This document shows, in pieces, positions 12,101 to 21,320 of a stretch of DNA of 30,970 nucleotides. The DNA comes from Poteriospumella lacustris (lineage: Eukaryota; Sar; Chrysophyceae; Chromulinales; Dinobryaceae). Position numbers and translations under genes: made by a program. Numbering within the stretch: position 1 is the stretch's first letter; each line of letters begins with the position of its first letter. The notes under the pieces were generated by a model, which saw only the letters and a program-made list of their open reading frames with translations, made no database searches and had not been told where the DNA came from. The DNA is taken from positions 15,753 to 46,722 of the forward strand of contig SMOI01000167.1 of assembly GCA_008000375.1 (NCBI GenBank). Reading direction: 5' to 3'.

Positions 12101-15100
12101 TCAGTGGACGTTGCGGGTAGAAAAACGGCCGATCGCCTGGTGTCGAGGAGCGAACTCGTCCATGCCCGTCGTCGCCGTCCTCTTCAGCATCTCTTTCTTC
12201 GTCCGCAGGGGCTTGCCTTCACAGTTCTTGCCATGTGGGAGGGGGTCAAACAGGGCGTAGACGGAGTCCTCATGGGGGGCGAAGATCGTCCCCACCCACA
12301 AGCGAATCTGACACAGCACGCGCGGATACAACCGATAAAACTGACGAATGACCTCCAGTCGTTGCTGCAAGGCCACGGTCTCTTCGTTGATGAACGCAAA
12401 GCCACACTTCAAGCGCGTCACGGGCACATAGGACGTGATCCTGGCGGTGTGCAACAGGGCAAAGAAGGCCTCGCGTTGTTGAAACACCAACTGCGAGATA
12501 TCTACGTCGTCTCCTACGGAAGATAACCGCCGTGCCGAATCGACGATGGCTTCAATCGACCCGAAGAAGAACTGCTGGCCATTGGCAGTCTCGTAATACG
12601 GCGATCGAATGAATTCATCGACCGCAGAGCCTAAGAAATGACGCTGCGGTGCGCCATTACTCTGCGCGACGACCTTCGGGGCGAACTGGTGACCTAAGAC
12701 CTCCAACAAGCGCTGCAACATCTGCGATTCGGCCGCTTCCAATTGCGCCGACGACTGCGATGACGTCGCCGTGTTTAAACTGGCATTGAACGCCTGCCAC
12801 GCGGCGGAGAAAGGCTGTTGCACCATCGCAAACATCTCTTCGGGTGTCGCGATGGTGGCGGCTTGCGCGGTGGCCGGGTTGGCGGCGAGTTGTGGGTGCA
12901 ACGTTTCGAAAATGAGCACGAAGGGGTCCTTCATCAGCACGACGCTTTCGACGAAGTTGGTCACCAGCCCCCGTCGACACCGGGAGCGAGCGCCCTTGGA
13001 CTCGATACGCAAATACGCCTCCCCGTCTTCTTGTTGCGAGAACGACAAGAAATCGGCGGGGGAATGAATGATGGCCATGCGACGCCCGCAGTATTCATCG
13101 GCGGGGAAGACACCTTTGGATTGCGACCATGTTTCCGTCGAGCCCGTGTACAGACCCGTCGCATGTTCAATTAGCACACGGACGACACGTGCGTCGGGGG
13201 TGTTCTTGGGGGCAATCAACGCCGCGGGGCTACTCGACACTTGATCCCGATACGAACGACTGGCGTAATCCTCGCGGCACTTGCCCAACGACGTCGTGAC
13301 GTTCTCTGTCGTCTCGACGAAGCCGCAGACGTTGACGAGGGGGTACAACAACTTCGCACGGCGATGCAGAGGCATCGTGTGGTTGCGTACCCAGGACTGC
13401 ACGCGACAGAGAACGTTCGGGTGGGCATCGTAGAAGGCTTTCGCCTGGGCGATCTCGTCGACGATCGACCGCGTCGTTTCTTCGACGTGGGCGAAGGCGC
13501 AGCGGAGACGTTCGACATCGTCGTCGGGGGACAACGACGAGAAGCGCAAGAGCTCGACGAGGGCGTTGTCGGTGGAATTGATGACCCCCGCGGCCGTCGC
13601 AGTGGCGGCGGGGGGACGATACGCATCGTCGTGAAAGATGCGCCGCGCATCGACGAGCAAGCGCTCATGCGACACGGGGAACATCGACCGCGTGGGCATG
13701 AGATCACTGTGCGGCGCGTGTAAATACTGATGCGTTCCGTCGCCAAAGACACTCGCAGGCGACGACTCCTGCTGCATCGTCTCTTCCCAGTAGACAAAGA
13801 TCTCCTCCAGCGTCGTCGGGACCTTCCGCGTGTCCGTTGGTGGGGGTGGCGGTGCACGACCCCGACGCAATCGTCGACGAGCGGGCGATGTCAGTGGCGA
13901 CGTCGACGTCTGCGAACCATGACCAGGCGATGGCGGCATCTCATCAGTGGCCAATTGACGTAAACTCATGGCCGCGTTGGGGTCAAAGTGTCGTCGCCAG
14001 AGGAACAGAAACGGATCGTTCATCACGATCACCGCCTGTGTCAGTTTGTACAAGAAATCCGATCGACATCGACGCAACGTCGCAGGATCAAACCGCAACT
14101 CCAAATCGTACGGGGACCAAACCGGTTGCGCATTGAAGGACGTGGCATGGATTCCCGCCACGTGAACACCACAATACGTCTCCGCCGGAAAGATCGATTG
14201 CATTTGTCCGTTGCCCTTCAACGCTCCCGTGTATTGCCCCGTCGCATATTCAAACAAACGACGCGTGTCATACAGCGCCTGATCAAAGCCACCCACGAAG
14301 GCGACAGGTAGTTTATTCCCCACTTCGTCACGATACGAACGATCGAGATACCGTCGTTGACAGGAATGGACCTTCTGTTGGACATGGCTCTGCGGGGTAG
14401 CGATGTCCCGATACCCGTCACACATCAAATGGCGGGGTACGATCGATGGGAACTCCTTCATGAACGGGTTTTGCGAGTACAAATGTTGCACTTGACAAGA
14501 CAGACCCGGAAAGGAAAACGCGGCCTCGATGTACCGTTGGACCAAATGATCGGCACCCCCCGCGGTAGCGTTTTTACGAGGAAACGTCGTCGCGAGACAC
14601 GAGGTAGCCTCATCAAAGCGACCGTAATCTTGTGGGTGCACTTCTCGACGGTATTGCACTTGTTCGTACGTGAAATTGGCTCCCGTGAGGAACGCATGCA
14701 AGTCCATAAATTGATGCACATCGACTTCTTGGCGATCTAAGAGCTCGTCGGACCGCAGGGGCAAGACGATCGATCGAGGTAAACTCATCAGCGAGACACC
14801 AAGATCGACGTCAAAGCCTTGACTGGCGGCTTGAAGAATTTCCTTGGTCTTTGTTTGAAGGGTTTGCGACAAATGGTCATCCCAGCGGGCCCAATTGAAG
14901 CCCAACATACCGGTGGTTTCCGCAGTGCCGGACACAGACGGTAAATTGTTCATCACGTATTCTCGCCACAGCAACAACAGTGGGTCGTGTACAAGCATTA
15001 ATAACTTCGATATACGTGCAGGGGAGTATGTTTTCGCGAGTTTGCTGTCCGAGCAGGTGTATTGCAACCCGGACAAAGTCACAGCGAATCGTGTCGCGTC

Positions 15101-15619
15101 GATGTTGACGTCGGAATAGCGACTGGTCAACACAATGGGTCTCTTCATCGAGTGCTTGCAGATATCGATATCCATTTTTTGGGGGCTGCCTTCTTGAATG
15201 TCGATGATATCAACTTCTAATTGAAAGGCCATAGAGACGAGCCAACGGATATAGGGGAGGAATTTCGCTTCTCGATACAGAACCAGCGTCAGCCCATGGG
15301 GTTTACCGGGCTGTCGATCAAGTTCAAACGAGTTTTTGCAATTGTTGCACTTTTTGGAGGCCGGTAAAATTAAGGACGAAGGGCTAGCCTTCACGTTCAC
15401 GAATCTATCGTGAAAAGGCCGGCAGTTGTGGTTGTGAGCGTGTAAGAAAGGAGCAGCGCGGTTCCCTTTTCCAGGTGAGCGATGGTGGGTCAAATATTGA
15501 TTGGTTAACGCATCGTACTCTACTTCACTTCCATTCACAAAATAATCGATGTAGCACGAAAAGAGACAGACCAATAGCCCTATCAGTGACCAACGTCGAA
15601 CTGAGTGTACTCCTTTCAT
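12101..15619 (-). CDS. Type II membrane protein with three WSCD-like sulfotransferase modules
   Basis: Intronless, 1172 residues. The N-terminus has a signal anchor (SLIGLLVCLFSCYIDYFV, about 11-28), giving the type II topology of Golgi sulfotransferases. Three related modules follow, at about 91-385, 410-745 and 770-1110. Modules 2 and 3 share SYRDxV, then ATGQYTGA/ATGLYTGS, FPAETYCG/FPADEYCG, an IHA/IHS element, and AVIVMNDPFLFLWR/SVVLMKDPFVLIF. Each ends with RLRCAFAHVEET or RLKCGFAFINEET, followed by VLCRVQSWV or VLCQIRLWV. Module 1 keeps LMLVHDPLLLLWRE but is more divergent. The ATG-x-YTG and DPF elements recall WSCD-family sulfotransferases, which use PAPS. The PAPS-loop position reads FVGGFDQALYD or LIAPKNTPDAR and does not show the expected Gly/Ser-Gly-Asn/Lys-Thr pattern. 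Catalysis is therefore doubtful; a lectin-like or regulatory role is possible. It is divergent from SIN1. Confidence 0.72.
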   Translation of the reverse strand: MKGVHSVRRWSLIGLLVCLFSCYIDYFVNGSEVEYDALTNQYLTHHRSPGKGNRAAPFLHAHNHNCRPFHDRFVNVKASPSSLILPASKKCNNCKNSFELDRQPGKPHGLTLVLYREAKFLPYIRWLVSMAFQLEVDIIDIQEGSPQKMDIDICKHSMKRPIVLTSRYSDVNIDATRFAVTLSGLQYTCSDSKLAKTYSPARISKLLMLVHDPLLLLWREYVMNNLPSVSGTAETTGMLGFNWARWDDHLSQTLQTKTKEILQAASQGFDVDLGVSLMSLPRSIVLPLRSDELLDRQEVDVHQFMDLHAFLTGANFTYEQVQYRREVHPQDYGRFDEATSCLATTFPRKNATAGGADHLVQRYIEAAFSFPGLSCQVQHLYSQNPFMKEFPSIVPRHLMCDGYRDIATPQSHVQQKVHSCQRRYLDRSYRDEVGNKLPVAFVGGFDQALYDTRRLFEYATGQYTGALKGNGQMQSIFPAETYCGVHVAGIHATSFNAQPVWSPYDLELRFDPATLRRCRSDFLYKLTQAVIVMNDPFLFLWRRHFDPNAAMSLRQLATDEMPPSPGHGSQTSTSPLTSPARRRLRRGRAPPPPPTDTRKVPTTLEEIFVYWEETMQQESSPASVFGDGTHQYLHAPHSDLMPTRSMFPVSHERLLVDARRIFHDDAYRPPAATATAAGVINSTDNALVELLRFSSLSPDDDVERLRCAFAHVEETTRSIVDEIAQAKAFYDAHPNVLCRVQSWVRNHTMPLHRRAKLLYPLVNVCGFVETTENVTTSLGKCREDYASRSYRDQVSSSPAALIAPKNTPDARVVRVLIEHATGLYTGSTETWSQSKGVFPADEYCGRRMAIIHSPADFLSFSQQEDGEAYLRIESKGARSRCRRGLVTNFVESVVLMKDPFVLIFETLHPQLAANPATAQAATIATPEEMFAMVQQPFSAAWQAFNASLNTATSSQSSAQLEAAESQMLQRLLEVLGHQFAPKVVAQSNGAPQRHFLGSAVDEFIRSPYYETANGQQFFFGSIEAIVDSARRLSSVGDDVDISQLVFQQREAFFALLHTARITSYVPVTRLKCGFAFINEETVALQQRLEVIRQFYRLYPRVLCQIRLWVGTIFAPHEDSVYALFDPLPHGKNCEGKPLRTKKEMLKRTATTGMDEFAPRHQAIGRFSTRNVH

Positions 15620-16139
15620 TTTCTTCGCCTCTCACAATCGTGCGCACTTATCAGAAAACGACGATGGACGAGGGGAAACGAATCAAAGAGTGAAGACAAC
15701 AAGTGTTCCCGTTACTACATACATATATGGTTAGTGTCGGTGGATCGTTTGATGAGAGAGAGAGAGCGACGCCTCTTGTGCGCAACGGCCTCAACTTTTC
15801 CAGTTTTCGCCTCCACTTTTCCTGTACCCAAAGCTACCATTAGATATATAGTAGTGTATCGGTAAATACTACAGAATTTAGGTACGGGGGCCAGCCATGC
15901 ACGACATCTGAAACGGTTTTCGCCCCGCCGTCATCGTCATCATCGTGTCCGCAGCGGATCGACCGAAAACGCCGCCGAAGGCGTCGCTCGGTCGGCGAAG
16001 GATATCATCGTTGTCTTCTGTTGCGAGCTAATCGATCTATATTGGCATATTCTTTTCGACTCCACGATTACCTGCCATCTGTGGCGGGCAGAAAACGGAC
16101 AGTCTGTGTCCGGGCATAATTTAACGTCCATATCCGACG
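15620..16139. promoter_or_regulatory. Divergent intergenic region between the sulfotransferase-like and SIN1 genes
   Basis: The two genes start 520 bases apart on opposite strands, so this gap must hold both promoters. It contains a short GA run (GAGAGAGAGAGCGA near 15755) and AT-rich patches (CATACATATATGG; TTAGATATATAG). No defined TATA or initiator element can be assigned with confidence. Confidence 0.45.
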
Positions 16140-18304
16140 ATGTTCTTCAGTGACATCGCAGCATTACAACGAGTTACGGCAAAGCAACACAATCCGTTGG
16201 AAACACGTTATGGTGGTGACCATGCCGGAGACCCAGAGATTGAACGCATGCTAAATGGATCTCCACTTATACAAGGATGGGAACCAACGTTGCAAACAGA
16301 AGAACTTTACACTGGAGACGACCAGGTTCGTCGTTCAAGTGACCCCCCTTTCTCACGGCGATTCTAACTGTCTGTGAAATATGACCACAGGATAGTTTCA
16401 ACGACAGATTCGATGTATCTGGAAAGTCATCGCGAAAACGATGGAAGGAGATATTTGGTTCGACGTCCCATCAGGCTGGGGACCCGTCGTTGCTCTTCAA
16501 GTACGTTACACCACCGACCATCACTCGCCCCACACTGATTGCTAATGGAAAGGTCAATTCCCCACCTCCATGAACAGAGAAAAGCCCGCGCCTGTGAGAA
16601 TAAACAGTATTGAGGACGTCAAAGGGACGTCCGCTTTGACGAAATTGATCGAAGACAGCAAAAAGTCGCGACGGAAAGACAAGAACATCGCCGGCAAAGT
16701 GAAATTGACCGTCTATCTTCCGGATTATTCAAGTTTTAAAGTATACGCCACTGAGAAAATGACCATCAGCGACTTAAGAAACCTCATTCTCCAAGAACAT
16801 GCCGATCAACGCTTGACGCCGCCGCTGAATTACAACAGCCCCTCGGGGTACGAGCTGCGCATGACGGACGGGGACGGTGAACCGGATCGAGATTTCCCAG
16901 CGTTGGGTTTAACCCAACGATTGGGGGAACTTGGCATCGATGAAGTGTGTGTATGCGAGATAGAAGGACGCGGAGGTGGAGGCGGAGGCTTCGGTGGTAA
17001 GTCCTCGTCGCGGGGCAATTCGAGTAAACGGGGCAAACCCTCCGTCGACTTCACCTTCTCTGGGTCGCAGTTTGGTTCCATTCCATACGGTCGAAGTATA
17101 TCCAATTCACGAGCGACACCACCACCACTCTTTGGAGCTGGAGCGGAGCCGTCGTCGACGTCGTATATGCGCGATCGGTTCGACGAAGAAGACGAAGACC
17201 GCGACGAAGACGATGACGATGACGACGACGATCGCGGCCTGTCGATGTACGAAAGTTCACGGAACGCTGAGCCAGAGGTACGCATCTCCATCTGCCTGTG
17301 AACCGCTGTGTCTCATCTCACTGTGTGACCGTACAGGATCGTATTGCGACCATCAAGTTCCCCAACGGACACGAAGTCACCTTACCGTACGACGAACAAT
17401 CGACGCTCAAAAGTCTATTGCCCGTGATCGCCGAGACGAACAAACTCTTGTACGTTGTGTTATGCGGTGTCAAATGGATTGGGCTGGCTCGCGATGTGAA
17501 TGCATCTGATGTGTCTCGTCTCTCTCTCTGTCTCTCTCTGTTGTTGCAGGCTGCATTCCGCGGATTATGTCTTCTGTGTGCCCAACAGCGAAATGAAACG
17601 ATTGAAGGTACGTGCGACTCTCCCTTTACCCTCATTGGCCTTGGTCAGTGTGTGGTGGTCCGTCCTCTTTCTTCATGTGAATACGGCTAACCGCTGTGTG
17701 TCTGTGTGTTGTTGATGCGTGTTGCCAGATGATGTTCCCCACGGTCGATATGAACGTGACCATTGACAGTCTGGGGTGTCAAACGTTCGAGCTGCAGAAA
17801 CGTGTCTATGCCGATTCGGTGGTGCCGAAGGTTCCTGTGCCGGACATTGTGACGAAAAGTCAACGAGAACGTTTGGCGGCCGCGACGTCGTCCGCAGCGG
17901 CCACGGCGGCAGGTGGTGACCATGACGCGGCGTTCGTCTTCACCGAAGCGACTGCGAACGCGTACAAAGAATGGAACGTCGTGAAGAAGAACAAATTCGG
18001 TCGGCGTCAAGAACGTGTCTTCGGGGTCGATGGCAAGACCGTGTACAACGCCAAACGTGGCCAATTGAAAGGCAACCCCTCGGGTGTCCTCAATGGACAA
18101 CGAAACATCAGTGCCGTGGTGAAGATCGATATCTTGTCCAACGATCCCCGGACGTTTCGTATTACCTGGGCGGAGGACCGAGACATGGTGAACATTGAAT
18201 ATACCTGTGACACGAGCCGTGACGCCCAAGAAATTGTCGCGAAGGTGAAGTTTTTGGTGAATAAAACGGTGCGCAATGCCATGGGCCGTGCCTCGGTTCG
18301 ATGA
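16140..18304 (+). CDS. SIN1: SIN1-type TORC2 subunit (six exons)
   Basis: Exons are 16140-16325, 16391-16500, 16578-17277, 17337-17449, 17550-17607 and 17729-18304; the joined frame is 580 residues. The second intron is placed to acceptor 16577 (CATGAACAG), because the AG at 16552 gives an early stop. The CRIM domain spans about 139-230 (KVKLTVYLPDYSSFKVYA, MTISDLRNLILQEHA). A Gly-rich and Ser-rich linker follows, with an Asp/Glu run near 299-320. A Ras-binding-like ubiquitin fold begins at about 333 (ATIKFPNGHEVTLPYDEQST). A SIN1-type PH domain ends the protein (about 465-573: YKEWNVVKKNKFGRRQERVF). This CRIM-RBD-PH order is the SIN1/AVO1/MAPKAP1 architecture. The protein recruits substrates such as AGC kinases to TORC2 at membranes. 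The acidic linker is longer and more extreme than I expect. Confidence 0.88.
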
Positions 18305-19102
18305 AGGGTTCCATCTCTGCGCATGGAGCATGGATAGTGGTATGGGTATGAGTATGGGTTTGGCATAGTTGGCAGTGGGGTACCATTCGACCCCGCGCGC
18401 TCTCGGCTTTCACTCTCCTTCTCACACATGGGAAGAGATCTTTGGTTTATTGGCTGTTGGCTGCTCGCTGTTGGTTGTGTTGGTTGTGTTAATGGTGGTT
18501 TGGTGTGGAACGATGTATGATAAAGAGACGTGCGCCGTCCGTCCTCTCGGCTGTGTATCTGGGAAGGAGACGACGGGCACGTCGTGTATTGATTGGTATG
18601 ATCGAGAGACTCCTCTCGTATTTGTAGCGTATTTTATTGCAAGTAAACCAAGTAAACAGACGTGTAGACACACAGACGCGCAGCTACCGCGAGAGAGATA
18701 CGACGTTCCGTATCCTCTACAAGCGCCCCCCCCCCGCGTGTTCGTTCACATATAAACTGCAGGTAAACACGCCAAGTAACAAGGATTTGGTTGTCAAAAA
18801 TAGAACCATCATTAATCATTCCGTTTTACAACGTTGTGTTGTGTTTTATCCCATTCAATACATTCATTCTCACCACCACGAAGCGGCACTGTACATATAC
18901 GACCACCGACGATGAGATCGCCACTAAAAGAAAAAGGAACAAAGGCAGGATACGATTAGCACCAAGCTGTGACGACGACACAACAGACGATACTCTGCCT
19001 CGCAACCCCCCCCACGACGAACACGACAAAACCTCATTCAAGAAAATCTCTTCACGATACAAAACCTTCCATCAGTGACAAGCGCGAACGCTATGCCAGC
19101 CG
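18305..19102. other. Intergenic
   Basis: SIN1 3' flank. It is T/G-rich just after the stop, with a run of ten C at about 18,726 and a run of eight C near 19,005. No gene, RNA or repeat could be supported. Confidence 0.45.
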
Positions 19103-19502
19103 ATGTTGGCGATCAGTATTAGCATGGTTGTGAAATCACTGGCGACTCGTCGTGGTGTGGATGTGAAGAAGGCCATGTGGATGCAGCAATTACCTTCTTC
19201 AGACGTGATTGATGTGTCAACGGCATTTGGTATTGACCAAAAGAGAGAAACAGGCGGAGATCTGTAGGCAGAGCATATGACAAGATCGTAAGAGACGAGC
19301 GCTGAAAGGCGAAGGTTTCAAAAATGAGAAGGGAAGAGTCACGGGGAAAATAGAAAACACGCTACAGTCTTGAACGAGGTAAAAGGTCCACATGTATTGA
19401 TTGGGCTTCCGACATTTCTCTCTCCTTTTCAGGATGCAAGAAGTCATCCACCCATTCAGTGGTTTTAAGGAAATCGTCATCGCGTGTAATCGTTCCCCGT
19501 AG
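19103..19502 (+). CDS. Possible small two-exon gene, 76 residues
   Basis: Exon 1 is 19103-19263 and exon 2 is 19433-19502. The acceptor has a strong pyrimidine tract (TTTCTCTCTCCTTTTCAG); the donor is GTAGGC. Joining keeps the frame (GAT CT|G ATG CAA). The peptide (LATRRGVDVKKAMWMQQLPS in exon 1, IHPFSGFKEIVIACNRSP at the end) reads like protein rather than noise. TAG 19500-19502 is followed by AATAAA at 19512-19517, a polyadenylation-like signal. A second start at 19124 is possible. The family is not recognised. The intron, at 169 bases, is longer than others in the window. The call rests on splice and composition only. Confidence 0.3.
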
Positions 19503-20136
19503 AACTCTCAAAATAAAGTGTGCTCAATCATGGTATGTAAGTATCGATCACTGGGATTCAGTACCGTTCTTAGTTATATTGTTGATATGCATCATCGCAC
19601 CACTCCCCAAACAAATACACCCCACCTCCACAAAAGAAAAGGAAGAAGGCTACTTACCATTCGAAAACACACATCATCCCACGCATCTCGCCCAGTGCCA
19701 GGAACCCTTGGCGATTGCCTCAGCCTTTTCGGCTTGCTGGCGTCATTTTGATTTGTGTTTGTATCTGTTGTGAGGGTCATTTCAAAAGCGCCAGCGATTC
19801 TCTCTGCGACGAGATCCTCAGCAGCGGCCTCTCTGACACAGAAACGTGTGGTGTGTTGGTGAGTCGGAAACACGGTCTTCTCCCTTTCCTCGACAAAGCG
19901 GATCTCCGAGTTATCAGCGGACAGAGCGGTTCATTTTTTTCTATTCTTCGTCGCAAGGTCAATCGTAAACTAACGTTCATCATCTATCACATATTTTCAT
20001 ATTGGTGGGATCAGAGTCATCTGGACAAACGATTACTTGACTGTGGGACTGCATTTTATGGTTAGTGGTGCGATGGAATTCCGCTGATTCACGAAGTGGC
20101 ATGAATCTGTAGTGAAAGTTTGGAGTGATACCTTCG
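19503..20136. other. Intergenic
   Basis: After the AATAAA at 19512 no gene is supported. An open frame at about 19,715-20,065 has no ATG near its start. The stretch presumably includes the promoter of the 20137 gene. Confidence 0.4.
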
Positions 20137-20953
20137 ATGATGGAACTTAACGCGATTGTCATCCTTCTACTGATAAGTATCTTATGCTTCGAATGCTTGT
20201 CTCAAAAGATTGAATCCAAAAACACGACGGTTTCCGTCCGCAACTCGACGCGTATGAGCGATGATCGTCGACAACTACAAAACAACAACAACGAACCTCT
20301 CGAATTCTCCACCACAGCGGTGGATTATTACGCCAAAATGAAGGGTATTAGGCTTCAACCAACAACGCAGGGGATATTCTTGACTTTGGAGGCATATCCA
20401 TCCGTGGGAGACATGAAAATTGGCTATCTTCACACATTCCTGCGGCCGCTCCCAAAGGACACGTTGCATTTGGAGACAATTCAAGTGCGAACAAAGTTCC
20501 AAAGCTTTGAATCATCGAGGAAAGTAGCATGGTCGCCAGAAAGTGGACTGATTGCCTTCATTATGAGCTGCTGGGCCTTGTGCTGGGGAAGAGAAAAAGG
20601 CTCGAAACGAGCCGAGCTCGTCGCCTTGAGCGAATCACCGGAATTGAATAAGGTATTGGTGAAGCTGTATTCCAGGTACGTTTTAATGCGCCGCAACGAA
20701 TGATGCTGGTTGGTATTGTTTTACAAAGCAAACGACGTCTTGTAGCTTCGGATTCCAAGTGACAAGAGAAATTGGCGATGGATCAGGGACGGACCCCGAA
20801 GAAGTGGTCTGGGGTGGGAAAGGAACGCTCATGGCGCTCGATATCGACAAGTTCTTTGACGAATGGTCTTCTAAGTTCAAGTTTATGATACGACGTGAAG
20901 AGCAACGGCAGCGAAAGCGTCTTCAACAGCAGCTGCGGTCCTCCAGTTCCTAG
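20137..20953 (+). CDS. GNAT-like protein with N-terminal signal peptide
   Basis: Exons are 20137-20675 and 20746-20953, with a 70-base intron (GTACGT...TTGTAG); the product is 248 residues. The start gives MMELNAIVILLLISILCFEC, a clear secretory signal or anchor. The body has HLETIQVR (about 111-118), then AELVALSESPELNKVLVKLY, SSFGF and VVWGGKGTLMALDID (200-214). The pattern of hydrophobic strand, helix, (F/Y)-x-x-x-GF and VWGG-x-GT-x-M resembles the C-terminal half of an uncharacterised plant chloroplast GNAT-like family, from memory. The classical acetyl-CoA loop (Q/R-x-x-G-x-G/A) is not visible, so enzymatic activity is uncertain. The tail is highly charged and basic. In an alga the signal peptide could begin a plastid-targeting leader, but no ASAFAP-type motif is seen. 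Confidence 0.7.
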
Positions 20954-21320
20954 TACTCCCCCGCCCCGCTGGCCGCCAGCCTACGTTTCATCTTAAAAAA
21001 TGGTCAAACGAGGCGACCTTCGCATCGTTTTGACGAATCACACCGTGTTTTGCTTTTTTTTTCGACGCTTCTTTCTCCTTTGATGGGCTCCGAGTGAGTA
21101 GCTATCTCCTGCGGGTCCCCAATAACAGTTGTGTGTCGTGATCCCCGTTCGCTTCCGTATTCCGCCATGATACACGAGGCGACACATTTCTCTCCCCCCC
21201 TTTTCCCTCTTCTTTTTTTCGTGTGTCTGTTCTATAAGTTGCTGTCATTCACAATCCAACACCGCACAGGTTGTGAGTCTTTCACAGTTGCATATACAAG
21301 GCATGAACAACGACGACGAC
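20954..21320. other. Intergenic between convergent genes
   Basis: 367 bases between the GNAT-like stop and the PIH1 stop. Pyrimidine runs (CCTTTTCCCTCTTCTTTTTTTCG) are consistent with 3' flanks. Nothing else was seen. Confidence 0.45.

Noticed and set aside
18726-18736. Poly-C run as a regulatory element
   Set aside because: A plain homopolymer with nothing around it to support a function.
19715-20065. Frame with signal-peptide-like sequence
   Set aside because: No ATG near the start and no supporting splice sites; it ends before the GNAT-like gene in another frame.
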